Below are positions 31,701 through 42,500 of a stretch of 64,000 bases of DNA, in pieces. Made by a program: the position numbers and the translations under genes. A model generated the notes under the pieces. It saw only the letters and a list, made by a program, of their open reading frames with translations. It had not been told where the DNA came from and did no database searches. Each line of letters starts with the position of its first letter. Position 1 is the stretch's first letter. The stretch is from Euborellia annulipes. Its lineage: Eukaryota > Arthropoda > Insecta > Dermaptera > Anisolabididae. The stretch spans positions 1-64,000 of the forward strand of contig JAKCPI010006059.1 of assembly GCA_023213315.1 (NCBI GenBank). The letters run 5' to 3'.

Positions 31701-34241
31701 CGGTAATTTTCAAAAAACGTCCTATAAACTGTATGGAATCAATCAATGCATTGCTCAAGATAAATTAAAACATGATCTCTATTTGATCTTAAATATTTGT
31801 GACCGTCCACATGTAAAGGTACCAAATCTTCGCCGGCGCCAAAATTGAGTTTTTATGCTTTCTGTACAGAACACATCCTGCTGAGCAACCAGGGATTTTT
31901 AGAATTTTTTTTATCATTTTTTTGTTTGGAAGATATGAATTTAAAAAAATTGTTTTGTTTTTTTTCTCTCTCATTCACTCTCACACTCACACACACATTC
32001 ACATAGTCATAAGACGATACGATAAGAGATACGATATCCGTTATAGAGATTAATATACATATTAGGGGTCCAGGCATTCTTATTTAAGCCATTTGGTAAC
32101 CAAATGGCTTAAATAAAATCATCGGACTGCCTGGGGTCCGAACCCGCGACTTTTGGTATACGAGGTTAGCACGCTAACCCCTACACCAACCCCTAGTTTT
32201 GAGAAAAATGAGTTTAAAGTTTGTTTTTTCAATTTTTTCAGATAAAATACATCGATTCTGATGAATCGAATATTTCATCATATAAGATGAAAAACTAGAG
32301 AATCGGAATCAGTAATAAAAAAAAATCGATTTATTGAACTTTTTTAGTAAATCGTCTCTCCCGAAAATTTAGCCGAGTGAAGATTTGGTACCTTTTCATG
32401 TGGACGGTCACTTACTATATATATATATAAAGCTATGTCCACGATGTCCCCACTACTCGGGTTGGTGCTCGAGTGGCTTAAATGGCTCGCGAATTATATG
32501 CACGGTAGCACGATTGTGAGCCGCAAATGGATCGCGAACCTCACAAGCCAGAGGCTCGCGAGGCTCCGATTGCTGTCGTTAGTAGGCTCGCAGTACTCGT
32601 TTGGATACCAATCCAATTGAAATAAATAAAGACAGGGTCTAAATGGCTTCGGGTTACGTCCCATGGAAGTGCACACTTAAATATGGAATTTCAATTTTTC
32701 GTTCTTGAGAAATTTTGTTCTCAGCATGGGCGTAACTAGAAAATTTGGTTGGGGGGTGGGTGGGTGGGGGGCATGGGACCAGCCATTCGAGGGGGGGGGG
32801 GCATGGGACCAGCTATCCTCTGGGGGGCTTGGAAAGCCCCATATTTTCTAAATTTTTCTTGGGAGGCAGGGAGCTTTCTGGGGGGGGGCACCCCCTAGTT
32901 ACGCCCATCGTTCTCAGACAGGCCCATTTTGCGGGACCCACTTTTTTGGACTAGGAGGACCCCAAAGCATGTATTTCTATCAAAATCTCGATAATGAATC
33001 TGGTATGAGCACAGAACACAACTTTCGATTACCGAAGGTAAGAGAAAGTTGTGTACTGTGCTACCTTCACACCAGATTTTTATAAAAAAAGAGTTTTTGT
33101 TCAAAAGTGCCCCAATCTCCCCGAATGGCATTTTTTAAAATAGTGTCCAAGCCCTTGACCTATGCTCAGAGGTAAGAACACTAGCCAAAGGTCGAGGGTT
33201 CGGATCCCGTCCTAGAAATTTATTTCGATTGAATTGGATACCAATCAATTAAAGTATATAAATTGGTACGGGATCTAAATTGCCTCAGATGCCGAAAAAG
33301 ATCTTTGATAAAATAAAAAAAAAAAAAAAACAGCTCAAGGCTTTGTTTTTTGTTTTGTTAATTTTATCTTTTTCCATGTTTTTTTTTTAAATTCATTAAA
33401 ATTTATTTAATTTTTTCATTTAGAAAATCTCTATATAATAAGAATTTATATTTTAAATAAAAATATAATATTTTATTTCAATCTTAAATAATTTCAAAAA
33501 ATTAAGGTGTGGAAATACTTTTTGTCGTCATTATACAGTATATATATATATATACATATATATACAGATATAGATTTATTTCAAGGTGAGACTCTAATCT
33601 TGTCTAGCCTTGAAATATAAAAAATTATAAATAAATTACAAACCTCATCTCGCCAGCCTTTTAATGCAATGAAAACATTCAATTCTCTGCATTCTTGTAG
33701 AACGGCTTCTATCTTAGCACTCCTTTCATCATAATCTCGAAAAGCAGGATTGAGTTCAACTGAATGTGAGGTGATAGTAAATATTTCTGGATATTTTGAA
33801 ATTTGAGCAAGTACATCTCCTCGGATTAGGCCTACTTGATGCCCTTCAACGACGAACGGAGTGCAATTATTTCTCTCAAGGCCTACGGGGAAACAAAAAA
33901 AAAAAAAAACAACAAATAATAAGAAAAATGTTTACTTATTTTATCAAACTGACTAAAAAAAATAAAAATAAATATTAATATATGTACATATATAGCTGTA
34001 ATGAGAAAATAGAGAGAATAAAATCAATAAATATAAATAATCAATGAAAATGATATTTTTTCATATTTGTTTATAGGTAAAATAAATTGTTTATTATCAA
34101 TAGAATATTGGGATGACAAAAGAATGGATTGTAATTACCTGTCAAATAGAAACAGTTGAATTTTTTGGCGAGTTTCAGGAGTGAAGACATTTGCTTGGCA
34201 ACGTCTGTGTCCGTGAGATCCGCCACAGCCAAGTCCGCCAT
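25606..34241 (-). CDS. Nudix hydrolase with N-terminal DUF4743 domain (Tnr3/NUDT20-like)
   Basis: Eight minus-strand exons: 34139-34241, 33644-33882, 31522-31585, 29740-29870, 27962-28081, 27767-27896, 25806-25905, 25606-25727; about 335 aa, all borders GT-AG. Start MADLAVADLTDTD has a good context (CAACTATGG). DUF4743 follows: CTPFVVEGHQVGLIRGDV, ALKGWRDE, FGLHNYGVDINGYV, IWLQRRSATKQTWPGKWDNM. The Nudix box region is GGGLSVGFGILETAIKEAAE, with KEAAEEASI in place of the canonical REUxEExGU. Then FESERGLFPNTEFVYDLELP, VFSPDFKTTSCPVVVDFLVR and LIELLHVP. Family members remove damaged thiamin diphosphate analogues; that role is inferred here. Phases agree everywhere except exon 5, where a run of six C (28073-28078) puts the frame one base off. 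With one base fewer the join would read NM-VGGGLS as in relatives, so either an assembly error or a real lesion. Confidence 0.9.
26150..26400 (+). repeat. tRNA-derived SINE, second family
   Basis: In an intron of the Nudix gene. A 5' part reads CAGATGTCTGTCCCTCC and CTTTAAAGTTTTTCACTTTG, then GGTGTAGGTCGAGGGTCCGG, GGAGATCCTGAGTTCGATTC (B box) and GGGATGTTTGGCCTCGCCAA. Inverted copies occur at 43055-43350 and 29500-29640. Confidence 0.7.
26462..26670. mobile_element. Tc1/mariner-type MITE
   Basis: TA at both sides. Long terminal inverted repeats start CAGTGAGGGACAATATTA and include CCCACCCATGCG and CTTGTGATTATTTCATTG. The interior holds an AT-rich centre and no coding. Sisters at 39338-39547 and 53873-54069. 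Confidence 0.85.
28230..28850. repeat. Dispersed repeat F, two facing copies
   Basis: GGGAATGATTTCCCGAAACT and GAACACGATTGCTTAAAAAC open a plus-oriented copy (28232-28600). From 28640 the same border is met inverted (GCTAGCGTTTTTAAGCAATC), followed by an (AC)n tract (28687-28722) and CTAAAACGTGGGGAATCATC. It occupies the intron between exons 4 and 5 of the Nudix gene. Confidence 0.6.
28865..29000. repeat. Foldback repeat
   Basis: GATGTAGAGGATAGCAGCCA and, inverted, TGGCTGCTGTCCTCCACATC flank a short AAAACGTTTTG centre. It resembles the outer arms of the foldback at 51585-52650, which also carry GGCAGCCAGGAAG. Confidence 0.55.
29500..29640 (-). repeat. tRNA-derived SINE, second family
   Basis: The minus strand has TGGTGCAAAGTGTAGTGATG, then AGAGATTCTGGGTTCGATTC (B box), CCGGGTGTCATGGGACGTTT and GGACCACCAACAAATAAAC. 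Related to the copy at 26150 by the TTCGATTCCC..CATGGGA.GTTTGG block. Confidence 0.6.
30290..30625 (+). repeat. Partial copies of repeats R and A
   Basis: 30295-30490 is a shortened repeat R (AGTAAAGTACCGCTAATACT, TCTTGAGATATTTTG, GGGGACCTAAAAACATGTAT). It runs into a copy of family A (30537-30625: GAAGCAATGCCAAGCACGG, GCCTCTGAGGAACCAGCGC). Confidence 0.5.
30853..31103. mobile_element. hAT-type MITE with G-run/C-run ends
   Basis: CAGTGGCGTCATTT at the left and AAATGACGCCACTT at the right are inverted. The flanks carry an exact 8-bp duplication TTCGCCCC (30845-30852, 31104-31111). A G-run follows the left end and a C-run precedes the right end. Confidence 0.85.
31972..32195 (-). repeat. tRNA-derived SINE
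   Basis: The minus strand reads GGGGTTAGCGTGCTAACC (A box), AAGTCGCGGGTTCGGACCCC (B box), CAGTCCGATGATTTTATTTA, the TTTAAGCCA/TGGCTTAAA inverted pair, ATGCCTGGACCCC, and the degenerate GTGTGAGTGTGAGAG tail. Intronic, in the Nudix gene. Confidence 0.8.
32650..33085 (+). repeat. Repeat R fragment carrying a nested hAT MITE
   Basis: TTCGTTCTTGAGAAATTTTG and then, after the MITE at 32725-32909, GACAGGCCCATTTTGCGGGA, CCCAAAGCATGTATTTCTAT and the GCACAGAACACAACTTTCG hairpin (32997-33077). The order at the end differs from other copies: the hairpin sits directly after the CTCGATAATGAAT border, in inverted orientation. Confidence 0.6.
32725..32909. mobile_element. hAT-type MITE (CATGGGCGTAAC family)
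   Basis: Ends CATGGGCGTAACTAG and CTAGTTACGCCCATC, with an exact 8-bp duplication GTTCTCAG (32717-32724, 32910-32917). Other copies of repeat R have this site uninterrupted. Interior motifs GGGACCAGC.AT and TTTCTAAATTTTTCTTGGGA recur in copies at 36840, 47611 and 49784. Confidence 0.88.
33145..33310 (+). repeat. tRNA-derived SINE, diverged
   Basis: CAAAGGTCGAGGGTTCGGAT (B box), an inverted GATTGAATTGG/CCAATCAATT pair, and the tail ATTGCCTCAGATGCCGAAAA. Intronic, in the Nudix gene. Confidence 0.65.
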
Positions 34242-35328
34242 AGTTGCCAGAGGCCGAGGCGTCAAATGCAAATCCAATCCGAGAATCTGGGCACCCCCCG
34301 AAAAAAAAAATATTTATTCAATTGGCTAAAATTATTCACTTTCTCATTCACTTAAATAAGGTTATTCAATACCAAGTTGACATAACTTTCTTTTTTTTTT
34401 GTTTATTCATTTATTTATTTATTTATTTATTCGTTACCTTTTTCAAATTCCTGTGATTACACATTTGCCTTATTGGAGAAAGATGCATTTTTATAAATAT
34501 TAAAAAAAAAAAAAAATATATAGAGAAAATAAAAAGGTTAAGAGTCGCTTGAAAGTGATCGAATTAAAAAAAAAAGTTTTATTTAGAATATTTATTTATA
34601 CATAAAATTTAGATTTACAAATTCTCCAATACAATATTTAATCAGTTTTAATTAAAAAATCTTTCTAGACTAATTGAAATATAAAATGGTATCTAAAATA
34701 GATATTAATATGTTAAAGTTATTTTTGTTACTTGGGAACTCTGACTTTCAATTCGGCGCCAAAAGAGATTCAATTTTGAATTTTTAGACCTATATATATA
34801 CATAAATATTTTTTTTTCTGTCACGTTTTAATGAGCGGCATTTTATAAATATATTTTTTTTGTATTTAAAAGAAAATTTTTAAAATAAATAAATTATAAT
34901 TTCAAAAAGATAAAAATAATAAATAGTAAAAAAAAATAAAAATTTGATTGATATTTTTCGTCTTTTTTTAGGTTTAACAAATATATATCTACAGATCTCT
35001 TCTAATGTATATACTGTATAATTATATATATACATATTTTGATTATTCGTCAAAAAAATGTATAAATTTATTATATAGCAAAAATCTGTAAGACATGAAT
35101 AATTGTTACTCCCGAGGAAGAACGAAGAAAATTTTTTTTATTTTTTCTTCTATCTGTTCCTCAAATACTACAGATATATCAAAATAATATTTGAGATTAC
35201 TAATATTAAGTCACGATTTTAAATATCATAAAAAATTTCCTTCTAAATTCAAAAAGTCAAATTTTATATTTAAAAAAAGACCAATTCCTTGTTTGAACAA
35301 TTGAGTGTACTGTTTTTTTCTTTTTTGC
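34242..35328. other. Intergenic region between SMPD4 3' end and Nudix gene start
   Basis: About 1.1 kb, AT-rich. It must hold the SMPD4 polyadenylation region and the Nudix promoter, both on the minus strand; AATAAA-type hexamers occur on the minus strand (TTTATT on plus, e.g. 34581, 34591). A (TTTA)n tract lies at 34405-34431. No other gene is visible. Confidence 0.45.
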
Positions 35329-36463
35329 TCAATTAGAGATATCAAAATCGCTGGCAGGTGAATTGCATCCGCATCCTGTTGGTGTCCTTGCTTGTTGTGC
35401 TGACCAATTTGTGTTGGTGTTGGAATGTCTTGAAAACCAGGGCTCAATTGTGGCCCTTAAAAAAAGATAAACAACCCAAACGAGAAAAAGCATCATCAGG
35501 TATTGTATCGGGCCCCATCCTTTGAGAAGATACATTAGGCACATCCCTAAAATGCAAACAAAAATAAAACAAAAAAATAAAATATTTGCATATTTAGAAA
35601 AAAAAAAAACTTAATAATTTACGGCTTTATTTATGATTTGAAAAAATGTTTTTAATATAATAAAAAATAAAATAAAGTTAAGGGGGAGTAGGAGCGGCCG
35701 TCTAAACGCACTTTAAAAAAAAATTAATTATTTGGACAGAAAGTTATAATTTTTTTTAATGACATTAAAAAATTAAGGAAATTATTATAATTTTTTGTTA
35801 TCAAGCAAATACAGCAAACAATCTGTCTCAATTTATTTGTCTAATTTGTCTAAATTTTTTTTAAATTTAAAAATGATATTATTCTTATTATTAACACATA
35901 TTAATTAAGAAAATTTTAAAATAAGCTTAGTATTTAAAAATTATGTGTCAAATAGTTCAGCATTCTTGCAAAAGATGACAGGCTAGTCTAACAGCCGGTA
36001 CTCTATTAGCCTATATCTGGCCTATATTTATAGATTTATATGCTTTGATATGAGATACATAATATATAATGACATTTATAAAGTATTCATTGTTAAAAGA
36101 TCAATGAATATCAACCAAATGCATTAAATATTATTAGCTACCATTCTGACATCTCTTGGCAAATTTTTGAATTACTTGATTTTTTGGGCATACTTTTTAT
36201 GACACATAACGCCATCTTATCGGCAAAAACATGCGTAACAGCTTCACTCCTACTCCGCCTTAAAAGACCAAAGACTTGATTTTTCTTATACAATGAATTC
36301 TAAAGACGTCGTATCTCATCCCAACTGTAAAGGTTAAATGATGTCAATTAAAAGTTCGTTCCTAGCTTGGCTCCATGTCCGTAGCCCCCCCCCCCCCCCC
36401 TAGATACATGCCTGTTTACCTCCCTCAAACACTAAAATTCAGAGTGGGGCCAAACTATTTCAA

Positions 36464-36506
<43 letters not shown>

Positions 36507-39500
36507 AAAAAAAATGATGATCGTGTCTTCATTTCTTCCAAGAGCAATGACTAACTATGTGAATAATAATTAAATGCTTCAAGTAGTTGGAAATTGCTCT
36601 GAAAGTCTTGGAATAGCTTTAATCTGTTACTCAATATCAAAAATACAATAATAATAATAATTAAAATAATCTGCAATTTTGGTGGTTTGAAAACTCCGTG
36701 CAAAAAATAAAAAGAACTTAATTTCTTTTTGTTTTTATTTCGTTTAAACTGTACTCTTCGTCAAACGCTGCTTGAGTTTGTTAATCCCTTATGAGTAATA
36801 GGATACAAAATAAAATCCTTTTCCTCACGACAACACACCCATGGGCGTAACTAGAGAATTTGGCTGGTGGGCGGGGCATGGGACTAGCTATCCTCAGGGG
36901 GCCTGGAAAGCCCCATATTTTCTCAATTTTTCTTGAGGCAGGGTGCTTTCTGGGGGGGGGGCAGGCACCACCTAATTACGCCCATGAACACACCATCCCA
37001 TTTATATAGTTAGTTATAGCGGCGGAAAGACTTGTGTTCCTTGGACTACTATCCCAATTTGAAAATAGAGAGATTTTCTTTTCGGTGGTTGAGTTAGTGG
37101 CTGTAGTTATTGCAATGTTGGGTAGCGAGGATGCAGCCAAAGAGGTTTTGGACCAAAGAAAAACACCAATTCCAATTGAGACGTTTCGGCGAAAGTTTTA
37201 TTTTACCATATGAACATGAAAAATTCCTGAACGACTGAAGATGGCAAAATAAAACTTTCGCCGAAACGTCGCAATTGGAATTGGTGTTTTTCTTTGGTCC
37301 AAAACCTCTTTGGCTGCATCCTCGCTACCCAACATTGATTTTCTTTTCGATTGCAGAAACGATTGCATGGAGTAATTCTACTAATTTGGGAAGGGATCAA
37401 CATACTTGAGTAACATTGACGAAAGTGAATAAGCTTAAGTGGAGAGAGACCATATAGAAGAAAAAAAAAAATAAATAAAATGTTTCACCTAAAACCTACA
37501 CCGCAATCTCTAAACTTAAAAGTATTTTACTTCCATAAATTAACGACTTTTTATTTTTTCACCAAGTTTTATATGAAATACTCTGAGTGCAATAGTGAGA
37601 CCTCATCATTAGTATTAAGCATTATATAGGGTTCCCAAAAACAACTGACACATTTGAAAAATGAATTAAAATTAAAAGAAGATTGAAAAACATATAACCA
37701 AGTATTTATTAATTTAAATAAGCGCTTTAAATTAATAAATACTTGGTTATATGTTTTTCATAATTACCTCATGGACCAACACATGATATATATAATTCTT
37801 TATTTAAAAGAAGATTGTTTAGGAAAAAATATATACCCCGTCTGAAAATCAAATGTTTTCAACATCGATTTCGCCGACATTCAATTACTGTAACCTCTGC
37901 ATCGCCTCGAGTACATTCATTCACCGTTTGTAAAAAAGTGAAATAATTTCAAATGAAATTTAAAAAGTAAAAAGAAGATCGACAATCAATGAATGGTGTG
38001 GAGACGCCAGTACTGAAAATATTAGGCGATCAAACATAAAATCGTTCAACAGCGGCCCCCGGGTTTCCGTTCGCCGTTTTGCAGCTCTGACTGGAGTACG
38101 ACGAATGTCAGAATTATGGGCCAGAGTCTTCACTTATGCGAACAGCAGCTGGATGCCGGCGAAAAGATTTAGTTTTGAGACGAGGCATATTTTTCCCTAG
38201 TGTTCAAAGTGTAGAATGCAAGCAAAACGTATATTTCTATCTTCTTTCGTTTTGTAATTCATTTGACAAATATGTTAGTCCTTTTTAGGACCCCCATTTA
38301 AAAAAATGCTGTTGATTACTAAAGAGACTTTTCTTTTAAAATAATTCTGTCTAATTTACCATCACAGCAAGGGTCATTTGGGGGGGGGGGGGGGGGCCCC
38401 CCCCCCTTTTATTAAACTGAAATAAAAAGAAGGTGTTATATAATATAATCGATTTTTTTTTTACCTCCGAGGAAATAACAAATAAATTTATGGCTTGCCA
38501 ATCGCCGAAGGGAGAATCTTGGTGGCAAGAGGGTCTCAACTCTTCGAGAATGTCCTGGGATACTCTTATCATATGATCGTATCAAACGAGGAGGATTTAG
38601 AATCAACCTCGCTATTCGCCCAATAAGATCTTGTCGATGAAAATAATAGGACATTTCAGATGAGAACTAAAATATTTATCATTATTAGTGTTATTGTTGT
38701 AATATATAATGTATAAAAAAAAAGAAAAACATACTCTTTCATTTAACGTTGACGTGATTTGAAAAAAGAGCCGGACCAGTAATGCATTCTCATGAGACGT
38801 GATAGGCCATAATTCTGGATCCCCTTCAAGATCGATTGAAGCATCTCTCCAAGAAAGTCTTGAGAAATCTCCTTGGCATTTGAATTTAGGTATTACTCCC
38901 GTTGGCGAATCAAAATGCTGTATTATTAAAAAAAAAAAATGAATGAATGTTTTTCACTACTTAAACGAAGGGGGAAACCCAATTGTAAACTAAATCTATA
39001 TATAATTTTAAATAAAATATATGAGTAAAAGCCAAAAGAAGATGGAAAAAATTTTGAAAACTTTATTGTGTTTTCAATTAAAAATTTGCCCTCTGGCTTG
39101 GCATAGTTGGTAGCGCGCCTGCCTTGTATACCAAGGGCCGAGGGTTCGGATCCCAGGCAATCCGATGATTTTATTTAAGCCATTTGGATACCAAATGGCT
39201 TAAATAAGAATGCCTGGTCCCCCAATAGAACAATTTTTAAATTTGTATATTTTAAATAAACGCAGTGAAAAGAGAATTTTTTGACGCTTTCCAAAAAGCA
39301 AAAGAGTACAATCATTAAATTAATGCTTGGCCGGGTACAATGAGGGACAATATTAAGTCCCACTCATGCCCTTTCTACTTGTGATTATTTCATTGTTTTT
39401 AAAAAAATATTATATATTTTTTAATGGAAACTTTCATAGTTCACACCTAGAAAATCTCCAACAAAGATTTTCATTTTCTTTTATAAAAACAATGAAATAA

Positions 39501-42500
39501 TCACATGTAGAAAACATATGGGCGGGAGTTAATATTGTCTCTCACTGTACATTTCAGCACGTTTACGCGGGCAATGGATACACGCAGTGAAATCGTCTCA
39601 AATTTTCCTTTCCAAATTAAATTAAACTAAAAAATAAATTGATTAATTACCGATTGGAAAAATGAATTTTGTATTCCTTGTGATGTATTTGATGTATCAA
39701 ACGTATTCAATTCCGTTTCTATAGGAGGAGGTACCTAAAACAGATCAACAGATAATTTATTAATTTATTTATTAAAAACTAAAATAATAAAATTTCTTTT
39801 ACATTAAAAGTCAAAACTAATTGTTCAATGGCCGTTTCTAGATAAGCAGCAACTTTAGACCGATCCTCAAATGAATATTCATTAACATCATTTAACATAA
39901 AAAAATCTTTAACTTTATTATAAAATGATGTTGATTTATTAATTCTAGATTTTTCCAATTGATGTATAATTGATTTTGCATTTAAATCCGCTTTTAGAAC
40001 TTGAAAAAGAAATTGTTGGATTTTTTGCCGATTAGTTTCATTAAATAACGGTTTATAAATAAATTTAGCGCCTTCGAGTTCTTCAATTTGTTGTTGTATA
40101 CTTGGCATAAATTTATCACATTCGTTTGATAGACCTCGATATGAATTGTCAGGTGAGAATTCTTGATAAAGAGATCCAACACGATTTACTTTTATTGAAC
40201 TATCCATACAAGCTTCCAATTCTGTTATCATTTGGTTCAAATTCTCTTGTGCGAAAACCTAAAAAAAAAAAGAAAAAAATTCATTTTATTAAAGGTATTC
40301 TGTATATATATATATATATGTTCTGTAAGGTTTCCGCGACTGGATGAATGTGGAGATGAATTTTCTCGGGTTGAGTCGCGTGTGATGTTGAGATTTACTC
40401 GACGTTTCGGCTCTCCTTTTGGAGCCATTTTCAAGAGTATGGGATTAGGGGGGAATTGCTGAGATGGCTTGTTTACGGGGTCGGTCTTGCTGGTTCCCAG
40501 GTCGATTTGGCGGATGCCTCAGAGGCGTGGATTGGTCTCTGAGAGCTAGAGGAAGGTTGGGAGTGTGTAATTGTGTTTGTGTTCGGTTTAGGTTGACTAC
40601 GGGGCCTCAATCTGCCTACTCCCCCAGTCGATGTATTGCTGGATTTTTCCTAGGCTTGTGTTTGCCTTTGTCTTTTTGGATTTGCTTACTACTGAGGCGT
40701 TCGAGATGTTGACTGGTCTGTGGCTAGCTTGCAAACTAGCAATCTTTCTAATTTTTATCTTAACCTAAGAAAATTGTTCTACCTTTAAATCACATCAAAT
40801 TAACTTGTTGATAGATAAATAAGAACATATATAAATATAATGATCCTATTAAATATTAAATTTAATCAAATGGCTAAAAAAAATTAAGCTTTGTAAGCTA
40901 ATTAGCCTGTTTTCAATGGTTTCAATGCAAGGCCTATGGACGAAATATTGATGTATGTCCTACAGGAACTATTTTAGTGTTGGGGTAAGTAAGTTATCAA
41001 AACGACCCATACTTAATAAATTTAAAAAAAATCATGGTGCCATCTATAATAAAAGGTGTAAAACAAAAAGGATACAAAAAACTATTTAGACGATTTTAAA
41101 AGTGAGAACCAAAAAATGAATGTTTAAGTTTTTAAGAAAAAGCGTGGGGTGGCCGACGCTTTTTGTTCTGTTATTTTGTGTGTAGCTGGCTTGTCCTCAA
41201 TATGTAAGTATTAGTTTGCGTAGTTGGTCAATTGATTCATTATCGTAAAATTTAAGTATGGAAATAATATGTGTGGGCATGGGTTAATGGAGTACAACAT
41301 TATTGGTCTTCAAAAGATGTGGGTCAATCAAAAATGAGAATATACATTTAGAATCAAAAATGATGTGAAAAAAAATGTGGGAAATTGACAAAACAAAGGA
41401 TCAAGTCAGCTTTTTGGTCGATTTTGTCAAAAGCCTGGGGGTATAATTAATTTCAATCTAGCTCTTTCGGTTTGAGAATGTCACCCACAGAGCGTGGTTT
41501 GATTCAGGGGGTCAAGGAGATCAATCTCGCATCGAATTTTTGACATGAATGTTCTCTCTATATATATATATTACAGAACTCTATTTAGTTATCCACAAGC
41601 TTAATATTAAGAAAAAGGAATGAACAAAATTTGGCTTACATTTGTCCAAATAAAAATGAATAAATTACCTTGGTAAGTCTGAAGAGCATCATTGAATTTT
41701 TAGGTGCTACTAAATCTAAATTAGTAAATCGTTCTATCACTTGATGGAAAATAACAGTATACGTTAATAAATTATTTGCAATAAATGGCAACCATTTTCT
41801 ATCAACAAATCTTTCCGATCGATCTTCATTCTCTCTATAATTATTTCTTCGTTTATTTCTAAAAGAAAGAAAAATTATTATTAAACAATTAAAAGATGAG
41901 ATAGATGATAAATTTCTTACTCATAATTGGTGTATCTCCAGGGCTGAATATAACTAAGCCAAGCTTCAAGGATCAAACGGAATGAACTATCTAAAGGCCA
42001 TCGAGTAATAGTAACTTTTAAAAATCTATATATTTGAGATTGATTAGATGAAATAACAATTCTAAAATAAAAGTAAAAAAAAAAATAAAAAATAAATAAA
42101 TTTGATTGAGAGAGGAAATGATTTCTAGTATGTAATAAAATAAAAAACCTTTTAAGATCATCCATTGCAGTATAATCTCGGACAACACTATTTGTAAAAT
42201 AATGAAGATATTTGATTAAATTTCGAATTGCTCTCACATGTTCTGTATTTGGTAATTTATCCTGAAAATACAATATAGATTAATATAATCTTTGAATAAA
42301 TTGACAATAATGAAAAATTCTTACTGAAAAATTCATCATCATCTGTGGAGGGGCATCCATAATTGATTGGTTAATTTCATAAGAAGGAGCTATAAAATAC
42401 TAGAAGAAAAAAATATAAAATAAGTATCGAAAGACTATTTATATGTTTTTTTAAATAAAAAAAAAAAAAAAAAAAAAAAAAATTAAAACATCAGTAAAAG

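Noticed and set aside
40464..40712. 82-codon frame in the GC-richer intronic block
   Set aside because: No recognisable domain; it lies inside a repeat in an SMPD4 intron.
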